Below, piece after piece: positions 1-7,671 of a stretch of 64,000 nt of DNA. The stretch's first letter is position 1. The number at the start of each line of letters is the position of its first letter. The position numbers and the translations under genes are program-made. The notes beneath the pieces were generated by a model. That model worked only from the letters and a program-made list of their open reading frames with translations, was not told the DNA's origin and did not search any database. Origin of the DNA: Microbulbifer variabilis (GTDB taxonomy: Bacteria; Pseudomonadota; Gammaproteobacteria; Pseudomonadales; Cellvibrionaceae). The stretch spans positions 2,835,001-2,899,000 of the forward strand of contig NZ_CP092418.1 of assembly GCF_023716485.1 (NCBI RefSeq). Direction: 5' to 3'.

Positions 1-54
1 GCCACAACAACGACAGGCCAATTCCAACTCTGTGAAATAGTCATTATCAAACAT
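1..54 (-). CDS. Endolysin, peptidase M15 type (5' fragment, cut by window edge)
   Basis: The first 18 codons of a minus-strand gene starting at an ATG at 54 run off the left edge. The encoded start (MFDNDYF, then a CRCCG cluster) is nearly the same as the start of the complete peptidase M15-type endolysin at 49149-49526, so the gene should encode a cell-wall D-Ala-D-Ala-type peptidase for lysis. It shows that the sequence left of the window is a relative of the prophage at 19-57 kb. Whether the gene is intact cannot be seen here. Confidence 0.7.
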   Translation of the reverse strand, partial: MFDNDYFTELELACRCCG

Positions 55-68
55 GGAAGCACCAGAAA

Positions 69-93
69 TAAAAAAACCCGCACAGGGCGGGTT
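69..93 (-). terminator. Rho-independent terminator
   Basis: Inverted repeat AACCCGC/GCGGGTT with a 5-nt loop, followed on the minus strand by a run of T. It lies between the endolysin start and the IS element and probably once ended the transcript of the secreted-protein gene at 1053-1880, before the IS inserted between them. Confidence 0.75.
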
Positions 94-132
94 AATTTTT
101 ATAAAATAAGTGTCGCTACAGAACGATTTTAC

Positions 133-988
133 TAGAAGCTGTTTCATAACTTGAAATCAGTTATTCTTGCGACCTCATGGAATGATAAGACCAGTAAGTG
201 TGAGTAGACTTAAGTCAGAATTAACCGACGCTCAGTGGAAATTGATTGAGCCTTGCCTTCCCCAGCTAAAACGTGGAAAAGGAGGTCCTAAACCCATTGA
301 TAACCGTGCATGTTTTGAAGGTATCTTGTGGATTTTGCGCTCAGGAGCACGATGGAAGGATCTCCCCCCATCTTACCCTTCGCCGAGTACTTGCTGGAGA
401 AGGCTCCAGTTTTGGGAAGAGCAAGGCGCTTGGTTGGAGGCTTGGAGAAAATTTCTCGGACAGCTCGATCAAAGATCCCTGCTTAATTGGAAAGAAGTCT
501 TTTTGGATGGTAGCTTTGCTTCAGCAAAAAAAGGGGAGCAGAAGTCGGAAAAACTAAGCGAGGCAAGGGTACAAAGTGGATGGTGGTGGTCGATGGCGAA
601 GGTATTCCATTGGGAGGCACCGTTACTTCGGCCTCACCAGAAGAAGTAAATTTATTACACCCACTACTCGATGTTACCTATGAAAATACAAAAATTCGAC
701 GACTAGTGTACGACAAGGCTGCAGATTCTGATCCACTACGCCATAGTTTGGCCCGCCGTGAAATTGACCTGATTTGCCCTCACCGTAGGAATAGAAGAAA
801 ACCTTCGAAACAAGATGGCAGAAAGCTTAGGAGATATATGCGACGTTGGAAAGTTGAGCGAACTTTTGCATGGCTAGGGAACTACCGTCGTTTAGTTATC
901 AGGTGGGATCGCTACTTATCTTCATACAGAGCTTTTTCTATATTGCCTGCATGTTAATTACGCTAAAGAAGTTATGAAACAGCTTCTA
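133..988 (+). mobile_element. IS5-family insertion sequence (IS427-like group)
   Basis: The 856-bp element has perfect 20-bp terminal inverted repeats (133-152 and 969-988, TAGAAGCTGTTTCATAACTT) and encodes a two-frame transposase. TA occurs at the outer edge of each end, so the target duplication could be TA with the element proper being 135-986. It separates the secreted-protein gene at 1053-1880 from the terminator at 69-93. With the reading frames and ends whole apart from the usual frameshift, it could still be active. Confidence 0.85.
167..957 (+). CDS. IS5-family transposase, two ORFs joined by -1 frameshift
   Basis: The first frame (167-649) holds the DUF4096-type N-terminal domain (LTDAQW, then GPKPIDNRACFEGILWILRSG) and the first DDE aspartate region (FLDGSF). 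The second frame (in use from about 530 to 957) holds the rest of the DDE domain (VVDGEGIPLG, YDKAADSD) and the C-terminal ERTFAWLGNYRRL region with the catalytic glutamate. The frames differ by -1 and meet at an A7G4 tract at about 527-537, a normal slippery site for this IS group, so the split is probably programmed rather than a mutation. The start at 167 is not strongly supported; the in-frame ATG at 182 is an alternative. Confidence 0.85.
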
Positions 989-1052
989 ATACTTTTTAAC
1001 TGATTTAAATAAACAGCGTATCTTAAAGCTTAAATCAAAAATAAGGATGCGA

Positions 1053-1880
1053 TTAAAGCTCGTAAGCTTCCCTCAGCATATCTTTAAGATAAATATGATG
1101 TGTTTCAAACTCCATACCTTGCGCGTCTTTAGCTTTAATACTGACAGCTGTTTCATCACCATCAGGCCCAGGCATTGTTGAGACTTCTAGCTTGTATGCC
1201 TCAAAAAACTTTGACTCATCGCCGTAGGGTGCGTGAAAATGAAAAACTTCTTTCCCTTCTCCAAGCCACAGCAATTCGATAACAAATGCCATATCACCAT
1301 TGCTTGAATTTGGATCAACAGCTGGATTATCTTTAAGCGACAACTCAACCTGACTGCCATCAACTGTAAACGATTTGACATCAACAACTTTGCTTGGAGT
1401 CGCATCAACTAATTGTCCATGAACAGAAAATAGTCTTTGCTCAAAATTTAGTGAACGCTCTTCCCCAATAAAATTTTCAACTTCAGAGACAAAGCCTTCA
1501 ATGTGAACCATTGCATTATTTGGATTTCCAGCATTGAAACCATCTACTGCAATATCAAGCTGACGATACACCCAAACATCATCGACGGTAGAATAAAATC
1601 TCCAACCTTGATCATCTGCCTTGAAATTACCTATTAACAAACCGGGCGCATGAGGAAAATTAATTTCTAACGAAGTAAGCATTGCGGGTACTGAATGATT
1701 CGCTTGATCAACGGTCAAAATCACAGAACTAGCGCCATTCAAATTTAGGCCAGGATACTGTATTTCACCGTTAGATGAATGTAGATCTTGAAGTTCATAC
1801 TTGAAAGTTTTTGCTTGCGCACCGAAGGCTAATAGAGCCACAGAGACAGCTACTATTTTAATGGCATTTCTAAAAAACAT
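1053..1880 (-). CDS. Secreted protein of unknown function
   Basis: 275 residues beginning with a clear Sec signal peptide (KIVAVSVALLAFGAQA, cleavage near residue 23) and then a soluble, acidic, probably beta-rich chain without transmembrane segments or cysteines in the mature part. I recognise no family. It sits in prophage A between the endolysin and the solute-binding gene, a place that has no gene in prophage C, so it looks like an added cargo (moron) gene. An IS element has since inserted between it and its likely terminator. Confidence 0.6.
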   Translation of the reverse strand: MFFRNAIKIVAVSVALLAFGAQAKTFKYELQDLHSSNGEIQYPGLNLNGASSVILTVDQANHSVPAMLTSLEINFPHAPGLLIGNFKADDQGWRFYSTVDDVWVYRQLDIAVDGFNAGNPNNAMVHIEGFVSEVENFIGEERSLNFEQRLFSVHGQLVDATPSKVVDVKSFTVDGSQVELSLKDNPAVDPNSSNGDMAFVIELLWLGEGKEVFHFHAPYGDESKFFEAYKLEVSTMPGPDGDETAVSIKAKDAQGMEFETHHIYLKDMLREAYEL

Positions 1881-2247
1881 AAAAATTCACTGAAAAATAA
1901 ATTGAATTAATCGCTCGAGAAGAAAGTTAACCTTATAACACACATCAAAACCCAGTACCTGATCACACTTTCGAAAAATCTAATCAAAAAATATATAAAG
2001 TATGAGTTAAAGCCTACAGAAGCTTATCAACGACAGTAAAGCTTAATTAAATAATAAACACAAAAAAACCGGCTTAGGGGCTGGTTTAAGAAAGGATGAT
2101 CGGTCGCCATACATACAATTCGACAGCTTGCCCAAGATTATTCTTTTGATGGCTAGCTGTCAATAAATACAGTTTTATATATGCACAGAGTAGAAATTAG
2201 CGTGCCAGTAAATCCTAAAAGCCTCTAATAGCATCTAGATTACCAGC
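1881..2247. other. Intergenic stretch with a terminator, no gene seen
   Basis: About 370 bp without a convincing ORF. The left half is AT-rich and should contain the promoter of the secreted-protein gene at 1053-1880. The right half, from about 2060, matches the segment downstream of the solute-binding gene in prophage C (49547-49739), so the junction between inserted cargo and ancestral phage sequence lies near 2050. Confidence 0.5.
2062..2087 (-). terminator. Rho-independent terminator after the solute-binding gene
   Basis: Inverted repeat AAACCGGC/GCTGGTTT followed on the minus strand by seven T. It is the counterpart of the terminator at 49547-49574 in prophage C, with one stem position changed to a G-T pair. 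Confidence 0.75.
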
Positions 2248-3012
2248 TCATTCGCAGATATTCGCTTTTTCCGAAATACCATGTTTCCTAAGAAGCTTTG
2301 CATATTCACCTATAGAACAAAGACGGGCCAGCCCTTTATTGAACTCATCTCTGGTCTTTTCATCCTTAAACGCCATTTTAAATTTCGAAACCGGTAAAAA
2401 GACTTTATGAGTATCCACCTCATCCATTGAGCGCCCCTGTTTCATGGAGAAGTGAGCAAAAATACTCTTATCGATAATGGCAATAGAATCTTCGTTCTGC
2501 CAGAAATCCCGGACCTGATCTCGTGAATCCTGTATCTCGACATAATTTTTGCTACCTGCCCCTCCAGGCGAGAAAAGGCGCTCAAATTCTGGCCCTAGAT
2601 CTAGGTGAGCCCCCTTCCAGGCAATGACATGGTGCCCTACAAGGTCGTTCACATTATCTATTTTAATATCTTCACTCTTGCGGCTAATTGCGTAATTAAC
2701 AAATCCAACATATTTCTTTGAGAAAAAATGGCCACCCGTCTCGCCATGCTCATACACATTTGTCTCAGCATCTGCTATGCCATTTTTAATAGCATTTTGA
2801 ATATCCCCCCAACCCATCTGCAAGAATTTTATTGAATACCCAGGTAATGCCTGCTGGATTATTTCGACTTCGAGCCCGCTCTTCGCGTTATCAGCAACAT
2901 AAGGAGGTGCATCATTAGCTATAGCGACCTTTAACTCCGACGTATTAGCGAATAAAGGTAACCCAAGCAATAATTGGAACAAGACTAGTAGCTTTAAGGT
3001 CTTGTTTCGCAT
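2248..3012 (-). CDS. Periplasmic solute-binding protein (family 3 / PBP2 type), prophage A copy
   Basis: 254 residues with a Sec signal peptide (LLVLFQLLLGLPLFA) followed by the start of a periplasmic type-2 binding fold (LKVAIANDAPPYV, GLEVEI) and the inter-lobe pattern of extracellular solute-binding proteins family 3. Family members deliver small ligands, often amino acids, to ABC importers or act as sensory domains; no transporter genes are nearby, so the ligand and partner are unknown. It differs from the copy at 49740-50504 by about eleven residues, and the flanking DNA is also nearly identical. In both prophages it lies just downstream of Q, a late-transcribed cargo slot. Confidence 0.75.
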   Translation of the reverse strand: MRNKTLKLLVLFQLLLGLPLFANTSELKVAIANDAPPYVADNAKSGLEVEIIQQALPGYSIKFLQMGWGDIQNAIKNGIADAETNVYEHGETGGHFFSKKYVGFVNYAISRKSEDIKIDNVNDLVGHHVIAWKGAHLDLGPEFERLFSPGGAGSKNYVEIQDSRDQVRDFWQNEDSIAIIDKSIFAHFSMKQGRSMDEVDTHKVFLPVSKFKMAFKDEKTRDEFNKGLARLCSIGEYAKLLRKHGISEKANICE

Positions 3013-3222
3013 AGTAAAACTCCTTAATAGCAGGAAATTCTTAATACTTAAATAGCAGGTTAGGCCAAAACATAGATACTATGTAAAAATACGATATCGA
3101 ATACAATCGACTTTAACTGTTAATAAGGCTTAATAATTAAGGCGCCAATGGCCAGAGCAAATTGGTATAATAAAAAATTGTACTTAATTAACTGGAGGGG
3201 AAAGGGCCTTTCCTCATCCCTG

Positions 3223-3556
3223 CTAAAGCCTCTCTCGCATCTTGTAGCCCACTTCTATGCTGGACTCAATGATTTGGCATAGAATCTTAATGCTAGCTAC
3301 CGATTTTTTTGCCACCTTTGCCACCTCCTGCAACTCCCATCTTCGGAAGTAACGGAGCCAAAATACTGTTAACTCAATTCTGGCCTTATCTTGGTTATTG
3401 CGCCCCTTTACCGCTCGTAGTTACATACCAACAACTTGATCAGCTTCCTCCGACCCTCCTTCGTTCACGGGTTCTGGATTCTCTCGATAATTTGACTTCA
3501 TATTCCTAGCAAAGGAGGACATACGGGGCCAGGATACTGAATCTCCTGCTCTCTCC
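3223..3556 (-). pseudogene. Q-type antiterminator, truncated and with a nonsense codon
   Basis: Reading the minus strand from about 3556 gives the same protein as 50715-51101 (ERAGDSVSWPRMSSFARN ... IIESSIEVGYKMRERL) but lacks the first 20 or so residues and has a TAA where the intact copy has a tyrosine codon (VVGM-stop, about 3421-3423). The 5' end is replaced by a umuD fragment. Prophage A therefore cannot make a normal late-gene antiterminator from this locus. Confidence 0.75.
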
Positions 3557-3748
3557 GGGAATGATAAGAATGTCCCGGTCGAAGATTCCCACCCCTTGCA
3601 TAGAGTCGCCATTGGCACGAGCCATGAACGTCGTCGGGCCGCTGGTTATTAAATGATCATCTAGACTGAGGGCTTCTTCTTTGTAGTCGTCTGCCGGTGA
3701 GGGGAAGCCGCAGCTGACGCCGCTGCCGTATAGAGGGGTAAGTTTCAC
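3557..3748 (-). pseudogene. umuD: umuD-like SOS protease, N-terminal fragment
   Basis: A GTG start at 3748 opens with the characteristic UmuD beginning (KLTPLYGSGVSCGFPSPADDY) and continues through the serine box (RANGDSMQGVGIFDRDILI) to about residue 63. There it passes into antiterminator sequence and stops in the wrong frame, so the catalytic lysine half is missing. UmuD is the self-cleaving subunit of DNA polymerase V, or of a related phage-borne mutasome. The LexA box 13 bp upstream is intact, so the stump should still be SOS-transcribed. No umuC follows. Confidence 0.8.
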
Positions 3749-3760
3749 CGTAATGCTAGA

Positions 3761-3780
3761 TACTGCTTATACATACAGTG
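3761..3780 (-). promoter_or_regulatory. LexA (SOS) box upstream of umuD fragment
   Basis: TACTGCTTATACATACAGTG fits the gammaproteobacterial LexA consensus (CTG-N10-CAG with an AT-rich centre) and ends 13 bp before the GTG start of the umuD fragment, the normal place for such a site. Confidence 0.8.
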
Positions 3781-3797
3781 TCGAGAGGCTGGGAGCC

Positions 3798-3848
3798 GTC
3801 AGGCAAGGGGGCGCATGACCACAGCGCCACCTCTTGACCTTGCCTGAC
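3798..3848. repeat. Long inverted repeat / terminator-like hairpin
   Basis: GTCAGGCAAGG at 3798-3808 is exactly complementary to CCTTGCCTGAC at 3838-3848, and an inner GGGGGCGC/GCGCCACC pair extends the stem. The hairpin starts within the stop codon of the small gene at 3848-4045 and ends before the LexA box. It lacks a clear U tract, so it could be a transcript-end or insulating structure. Confidence 0.5.
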
Positions 3849-4045
3849 TACTTTAATAATTCTCTAAGCTGTTCTTGCTTCTCATTAAGAGTGTTTAGCT
3901 CATCAACCAGGGTGTTGGTTGCTGCATCTAGGTTGTTTATCTGCACCTTTAGCATATCCCTTATTTTCGGGTCGGTAGTGTCTGCGGTCATCTCAATAGT
4001 GTTCAAGCAAGCGCGTATCTCGGCTTCAACATCTATAAATGTCAT
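3848..4045 (-). CDS. Small coiled-coil protein
   Basis: 65 residues, acidic and almost wholly helical, with heptad-like leucines towards the end (LVDELNTLNEKQEQLRELL). A good ribosome site (AAGGAG, 7 bp before the ATG) supports the start. No family recognised. It is transcribed towards the umuD fragment, with a strong hairpin in between. Confidence 0.55.
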   Translation of the reverse strand: MTFIDVEAEIRACLNTIEMTADTTDPKIRDMLKVQINNLDAATNTLVDELNTLNEKQEQLRELLK

Positions 4046-4340
4046 GGTCTAACTCCTTCTTTCCGGCGACACAGGAGCAATTTACCAAAATACTGTGTAA
4101 ACATACAGAATAAAAAAAAAGAATGAATTCGGCGCCTATTCCGTTCCGTACTGGAAGTAAGGGTATGCATGAAACATGGGTGCTGAATGAGAAACTGGAG
4201 GATACTCCCGGGAGAGTGCTTGAAGGTGTACCTCACTCACCCAAAAAGACTGGTTGCTAGGCTGATTCGTTCTCACAAAAGGTCAGCCCAGCACACAACA
4301 CTCTTTTGACTAGAGTGAAATTATCATAGCCTTGTGTAAT

Positions 4341-5042
4341 CTAGTTCTTATTGCAGCGTTCACATGGCCGATTAGAATCGCCCTGAGTTCTAATATAGCC
4401 CAGGTTTACCGCCGCAGTATAAGTACCATCTGATAGGACGGCATCAATTTCATAGAGATCATCGCCACCAGGGACTGATATATTCCCGGTGACAGTACCA
4501 CTTAAGCCATTGATAGTGACTCCTCCAGCGCTACCAGTTGTCCCATAGAAATCAGACCTCCAGCGGAATACGATTGCCATAGACTTGTTTTCTTTGGCAA
4601 ACTTGGAATACTCATCTACGGTATAACTTATTTTTGCTGTTCTATTAGATGAACTAAAAGAAAGCAAACTCATTTTAGGTTTATTTTGAACCGAAACGTC
4701 ATTACAAATTGTTTTGGCTGACAAAGGATCTTTAACTGTCACCCAGTGTGGTCCTCTGGTCGTAAATGTAATGGACTCTTTGGCTCTCCATTTAAAATCC
4801 TGATAATTATACTCATCCCATCCCATAAATCCGGTAGAGGTTGAGAAGGTTGCCTTTTTCCCGCTGTAATCAACATGCCGGGTATCATGATAAAAAGTTG
4901 TCGGTACACCCACAGCTGGATATTCGCTTCCCTTAGGATAGCTGCTTGGATCATACCCACTTGTAGAACACGTTGCAGAAAATACAGCCGAGGAAATTGT
5001 TAACCCTAATACCGCAGAGGTTATTTTAATTATTTTATTCAT
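4341..5042 (-). CDS. Secreted protein with possible polysaccharide- or surface-binding fold
   Basis: About 233 residues starting MNKIIKI with a signal peptide (SAVLGLTISSAVFSA, cleavage about residue 21). The mature part is rich in Ser, Thr, Gly and Tyr and looks like an all-beta, sandwich-like protein. It has cysteines near the start (ATCSTSG), one in the middle and a CERCN pair at the C-terminus, so disulphides are likely. No family recognised; the fold statement is inference. The bases before the ATG, GGATTTATTG, are identical to those before the secreted-protein gene at 6445, suggesting related cassettes. Confidence 0.55.
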   Translation of the reverse strand: MNKIIKITSAVLGLTISSAVFSATCSTSGYDPSSYPKGSEYPAVGVPTTFYHDTRHVDYSGKKATFSTSTGFMGWDEYNYQDFKWRAKESITFTTRGPHWVTVKDPLSAKTICNDVSVQNKPKMSLLSFSSSNRTAKISYTVDEYSKFAKENKSMAIVFRWRSDFYGTTGSAGGVTINGLSGTVTGNISVPGGDDLYEIDAVLSDGTYTAAVNLGYIRTQGDSNRPCERCNKN

Positions 5043-5385
5043 CAATAAATCCATTTAACACTTTAAAACAGAGTGCGAAGAATACACAGACAAACAAAAA
5101 AGTAAAACTTTTTTTAGACCAAAGAAACCCTTCCTTTCAAAAGGTTTTTCAGCCTTTTGTACACTAGTACAAAAACATCAATAAGATCACTACAACGAAA
5201 AGCAACTCGAAAAACTTTAGCAACTCATGAAGTGATAGATAAGCCCGCCGATGATTCAACGCAAAAACAAAACGCACCAAACCAAGAAACTTAACCAAAA
5301 TAAATCCAGTTTTTATGATTTAAATTTCCGCTGTATATTTACGATCAAATTTCACTAGGATGTAAAGTGTTACAAGGATTTTGGC
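5043..5385. other. AT-rich intergenic region, no gene seen
   Basis: About 340 bp between the divergent genes at 4341-5042 and 5386-6143. It contains a weak AAAAGG/CCTTTT hairpin near 5138-5157 and must hold promoters for both directions, but no hexamer pair stands out. Confidence 0.4.
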
Positions 5386-5484
5386 ATGTCCGTAGAATAT
5401 CTTTTTGAGTACCATCCATATCGCGGGGGCAATAACCCTAAGCATCTAGTTTTAACGCTAGCTCTCTGCAAAACTGCTTCTTAA
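5386..5484 (+). CDS. 32-residue peptide coupled to the DprA-like gene
   Basis: A short ORF (MSVEYLFEYHPYRGG...) with an AAGG ribosome site at 5374-5377 ends in a TAATG overlap with the start of the DprA-like frame, the usual arrangement for translational coupling. It may be a true small gene, a leader peptide, or the shortened remains of a longer upstream gene. No family recognised. Confidence 0.45.
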   Translation: MSVEYLFEYHPYRGGNNPKHLVLTLALCKTAS

Positions 5485-6143
5485 TGGAAATAGTTGAGAT
5501 TCAACGCGGAAATCCAGAGTATCCAGTCGGGCTGGAAGATACTCCCAATCCGTCGGCAACACTGTTTGCCCGCGGCAATGTCAGCCTACTAAATCGGCCA
5601 GGCGTTGCGATTGTTGGATCTCGAGACGCTTCTCCAAACGGCCTGGAGATTGCTCGAAGAATCGCAGGTTACATCACCACTAAGGGCAATGTTGTCATAA
5701 GCGGACTAGCCCTGGGGATTGATGCCGTAGCCCATGAGGGCGCCCTGGCAGCCGGGGGAGACACTATCCCTGTGCTTGCCCATGGCCTGCACACTGCAAA
5801 CCCTCGGGCAAACTATAAGCTAGCAATGCGAATACTCGATACTGGAGGCCTCTGGGTATCCGAACACCCTGAAGACGTATCACCCCAAAGACACTTCTTT
5901 GTAGCAAGAAACAGGATTCAAGTTGGCCTGTCTCAATCTTCTGTCATCGTGGAGTCTGCGGCATCAAGCGGGACTATGAAACATGTAGATTTCTACCTGC
6001 AGGCCCCACCCCCTCTTTGCTGTTGCCCCTCATAACCCTGAGGATTCACTAGGCTAAACTGTCAGGGCCCAATGAAACTCATCAATGAAGGGAAGGCGAC
6101 AGCCCTAAGAACTAAGTCAGACTACGATCTCCTAGAGCTGTAA
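5484..6143 (+). pseudogene. DprA/Smf-like DNA-processing protein, frameshifted near the 3' end
   Basis: The first 175 residues show the Rossmann-type DprA fold: a GSRDASPNG motif, VISGLALGIDAVAHEGAL, and ARNRIQVGLSQSSVIVESAASSGTMK. DprA proteins bind single-stranded DNA and load RecA; short versions like this occur on mobile elements. After QAP the frame is lost (stop at 6033-6035), yet the expected continuation FAVAPHNPEDS is readable in the +1 frame, and the tail GPMKLINEGKATALRTKSDY runs to a TAA at 6141-6143 in a third frame. Two small indels have therefore broken it. A truncated product ending at 6035 is still possible. Confidence 0.75.
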
Positions 6144-6171
6144 CTACCCTACTCTCCTAAGAGAGCCAGTT

Positions 6172-6262
6172 ATTGGGCTGATTCCTCCTCCGAGAACTCC
6201 AGCCCATACTTCTCCACTATCGCCATAAAGCGCTGCCCATAAATTGTTCTAGCTATCTCTAT
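6172..6262 (-). pseudogene. 3' fragment of an HNH-nuclease lipoprotein gene
   Basis: Only the last 25-30 codons remain (ARTIYGQRFMAIVEKYGLEFSEEE), matching the extreme C-terminus of the HNH protein at 22905-23411 and the read-through tail of the one at 7018-7521. The DNA around it also resembles 6961-7060, so a duplicated gene end lies here. Confidence 0.5.
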
Positions 6263-6444
6263 CTAGGAATCTACTCACTATCACATCCAATTGGCACCAT
6301 TGTGCCCATATATTACCGGTAGTACAGCAAAAACTATATCTTCATAACTTGAACTCAACACCTCCCGCAAAGGAAAATACTTAATGTTGTTTTAAATAAA
6401 AAACAAGACTTGATACAAGCTTTTAATCAAAAAAGGATTTATTG

Positions 6445-6801
6445 ATGTTAAAAATAAAATTATTGGTAGCCGTAGTTTTATCTTCTGTCACTACAATGGC
6501 CAACAGCGCTACCTGCCCATCCCAACAACTGTCACACCACTTTGTTTTTCAGGGAGAGCTATATCAATGCACTGGAGTCATAAAGGAAACAACTTCAGGA
6601 TTTAGATCCAGCACCTATAAAGTTGAGATTGATACCACCAACAGAACCGGAAAAGATTGTTGGCTTGGAGATGTTGAAGCAGCACATCATGAAGGTACAA
6701 TAATTAATATAAGCAGAGGTTCGATTTGTAAGAGCTATTGCGACGTTAACGCCTACTGTAATGACAATGGCGAGTGGATAAACTTCAAATACTCTTGGTA
6801 A
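6445..6801 (+). CDS. Small secreted cysteine-rich protein
   Basis: 118 residues from the ATG at 6445 (AAAAGGA ribosome site): signal peptide KIKLLVAVVLSSVTTMANSA, then a mature domain of about 95 residues with six cysteines, which suggests disulphide bonding in the periplasm or outside the cell. No family recognised. It is the only plus-strand gene in this part of the island apart from the DprA-like locus. Confidence 0.55.
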   Translation: MLKIKLLVAVVLSSVTTMANSATCPSQQLSHHFVFQGELYQCTGVIKETTSGFRSSTYKVEIDTTNRTGKDCWLGDVEAAHHEGTIINISRGSICKSYCDVNAYCNDNGEWINFKYSW

Positions 6802-7017
6802 AAGCTATCAATAACCACAAACAACTTCACGATACCACTAATAATGAGGAGTATTTCAACAGGTTGAATGCTCCCACTTGATGAGCTTATTTTAAGAGAA
6901 GCAGCCTACACAATAAGGGGAGGCCGCTTCTCTAATAAATAGAGCAGATTATGAACGCCGAGATCTGACAATCGCCTACTCTCCCAAGAATGCCAACATT
7001 TGGGCTAACTCTTTCCG

Positions 7018-7521
7018 TTAGAACTTTAGCCCATACATCTCAACTATCGCCATAAAGCGCTTAACAAAGATGGCCTAGACTGGCTCATAGGGCGGCATCC
7101 ACTCGTCCGGGCCTTTGTCACCCTTGCTTTGGATACGGCCGTCATCCACCAACCACAAGTTTTCAGGGTCTTCAGCAAACTGACGCTTCAGCTCTACAGT
7201 CCAACTGGCACCGCCGTGCTCGTGCGCCCATGAAAGTGGCACGATGTGCTCAACATCCAGGCCAGAGGCCAGTGTGTAAAAGTTGCCAGTGTATGGGTCC
7301 AGCCAGAGACCGGTGTCCACCGTGCACTGCTTTTCATTGGTGAAGGTTGCTGGAGCCAGGGAGAATTGAACTAGCAGCTCATGGCGGGTGCTCTGGCAAT
7401 CTCGGCCAGTATCAGACCAGTCTGGAAGCCATTCGTGGCGGTCGTACTCGTTGGTATTGGCTTCAGCCTCGAAACAGCCAGATAGAGCAGCGGATAAGAT
7501 AACTGGTAGGATAAGGCGCAT
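7018..7521 (-). pseudogene. HNH-nuclease lipoprotein, cut short by a late stop codon
   Basis: The protein opens with a lipoprotein signal (PVILSAALSGC, lipobox LSGC) and continues with a DUF1524/GmrSD-C-type HNH core: LDVEHIVPLSWAHEHGG and AEDPENLWLVDDGRIQSKGDKGPDEW. A TAG at 7075-7077 stops it after PPYEPV, but the frame goes on to the family's normal end (AIFVKRFMAIVEMYGLKF) at 7018, so about 18 residues are lost. The catalytic core is present and may still be made (7075-7521). The histidine-to-arginine change in DDGRIQ, where the intact paralogue has DDGHNQ, hits a likely active-site region. Predicted location: anchored to a membrane, facing out of the cytoplasm. Confidence 0.7.
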
Positions 7522-7671
7522 GACGGCCCCCCAATTGTTTTAAGGGATCGTACAGGGGGTGGATGGGAGGAACAAATACAACAGATCACAGTTCAAGTGT
7601 AAATTACTTTCAATTTAATCAATGAACCACTACTAGTGACTCCACAATCTTTAGCACGCAGCGCCTACTGC

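Larger units (their letters stand above)
1..3556. mobile_element. Prophage A remnant (right part of a siphovirus-like prophage)
   Basis: Three blocks in this stretch match prophage C in the same order and strand: the endolysin start (1-54 with 49473-49526), the solute-binding gene with its terminator and leader (about 2060-3222 with 49547-50714), and the Q-type antiterminator (3223-3556 with 50715-51050). Extra to C are the IS element and the secreted-protein gene at 1053-1880. The homology ends abruptly at about 3556, where a umuD fragment begins, so a deletion removed the replication, repressor and integrase end. Extent to the left is unknown. Confidence 0.7.

Noticed and set aside
3798..3848. 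Integron attC site
   Set aside because: The inverted repeat lacks the GTTRRRY/RYYYAAC core sites and there is no integron integrase; a hairpin after the upstream gene is simpler.
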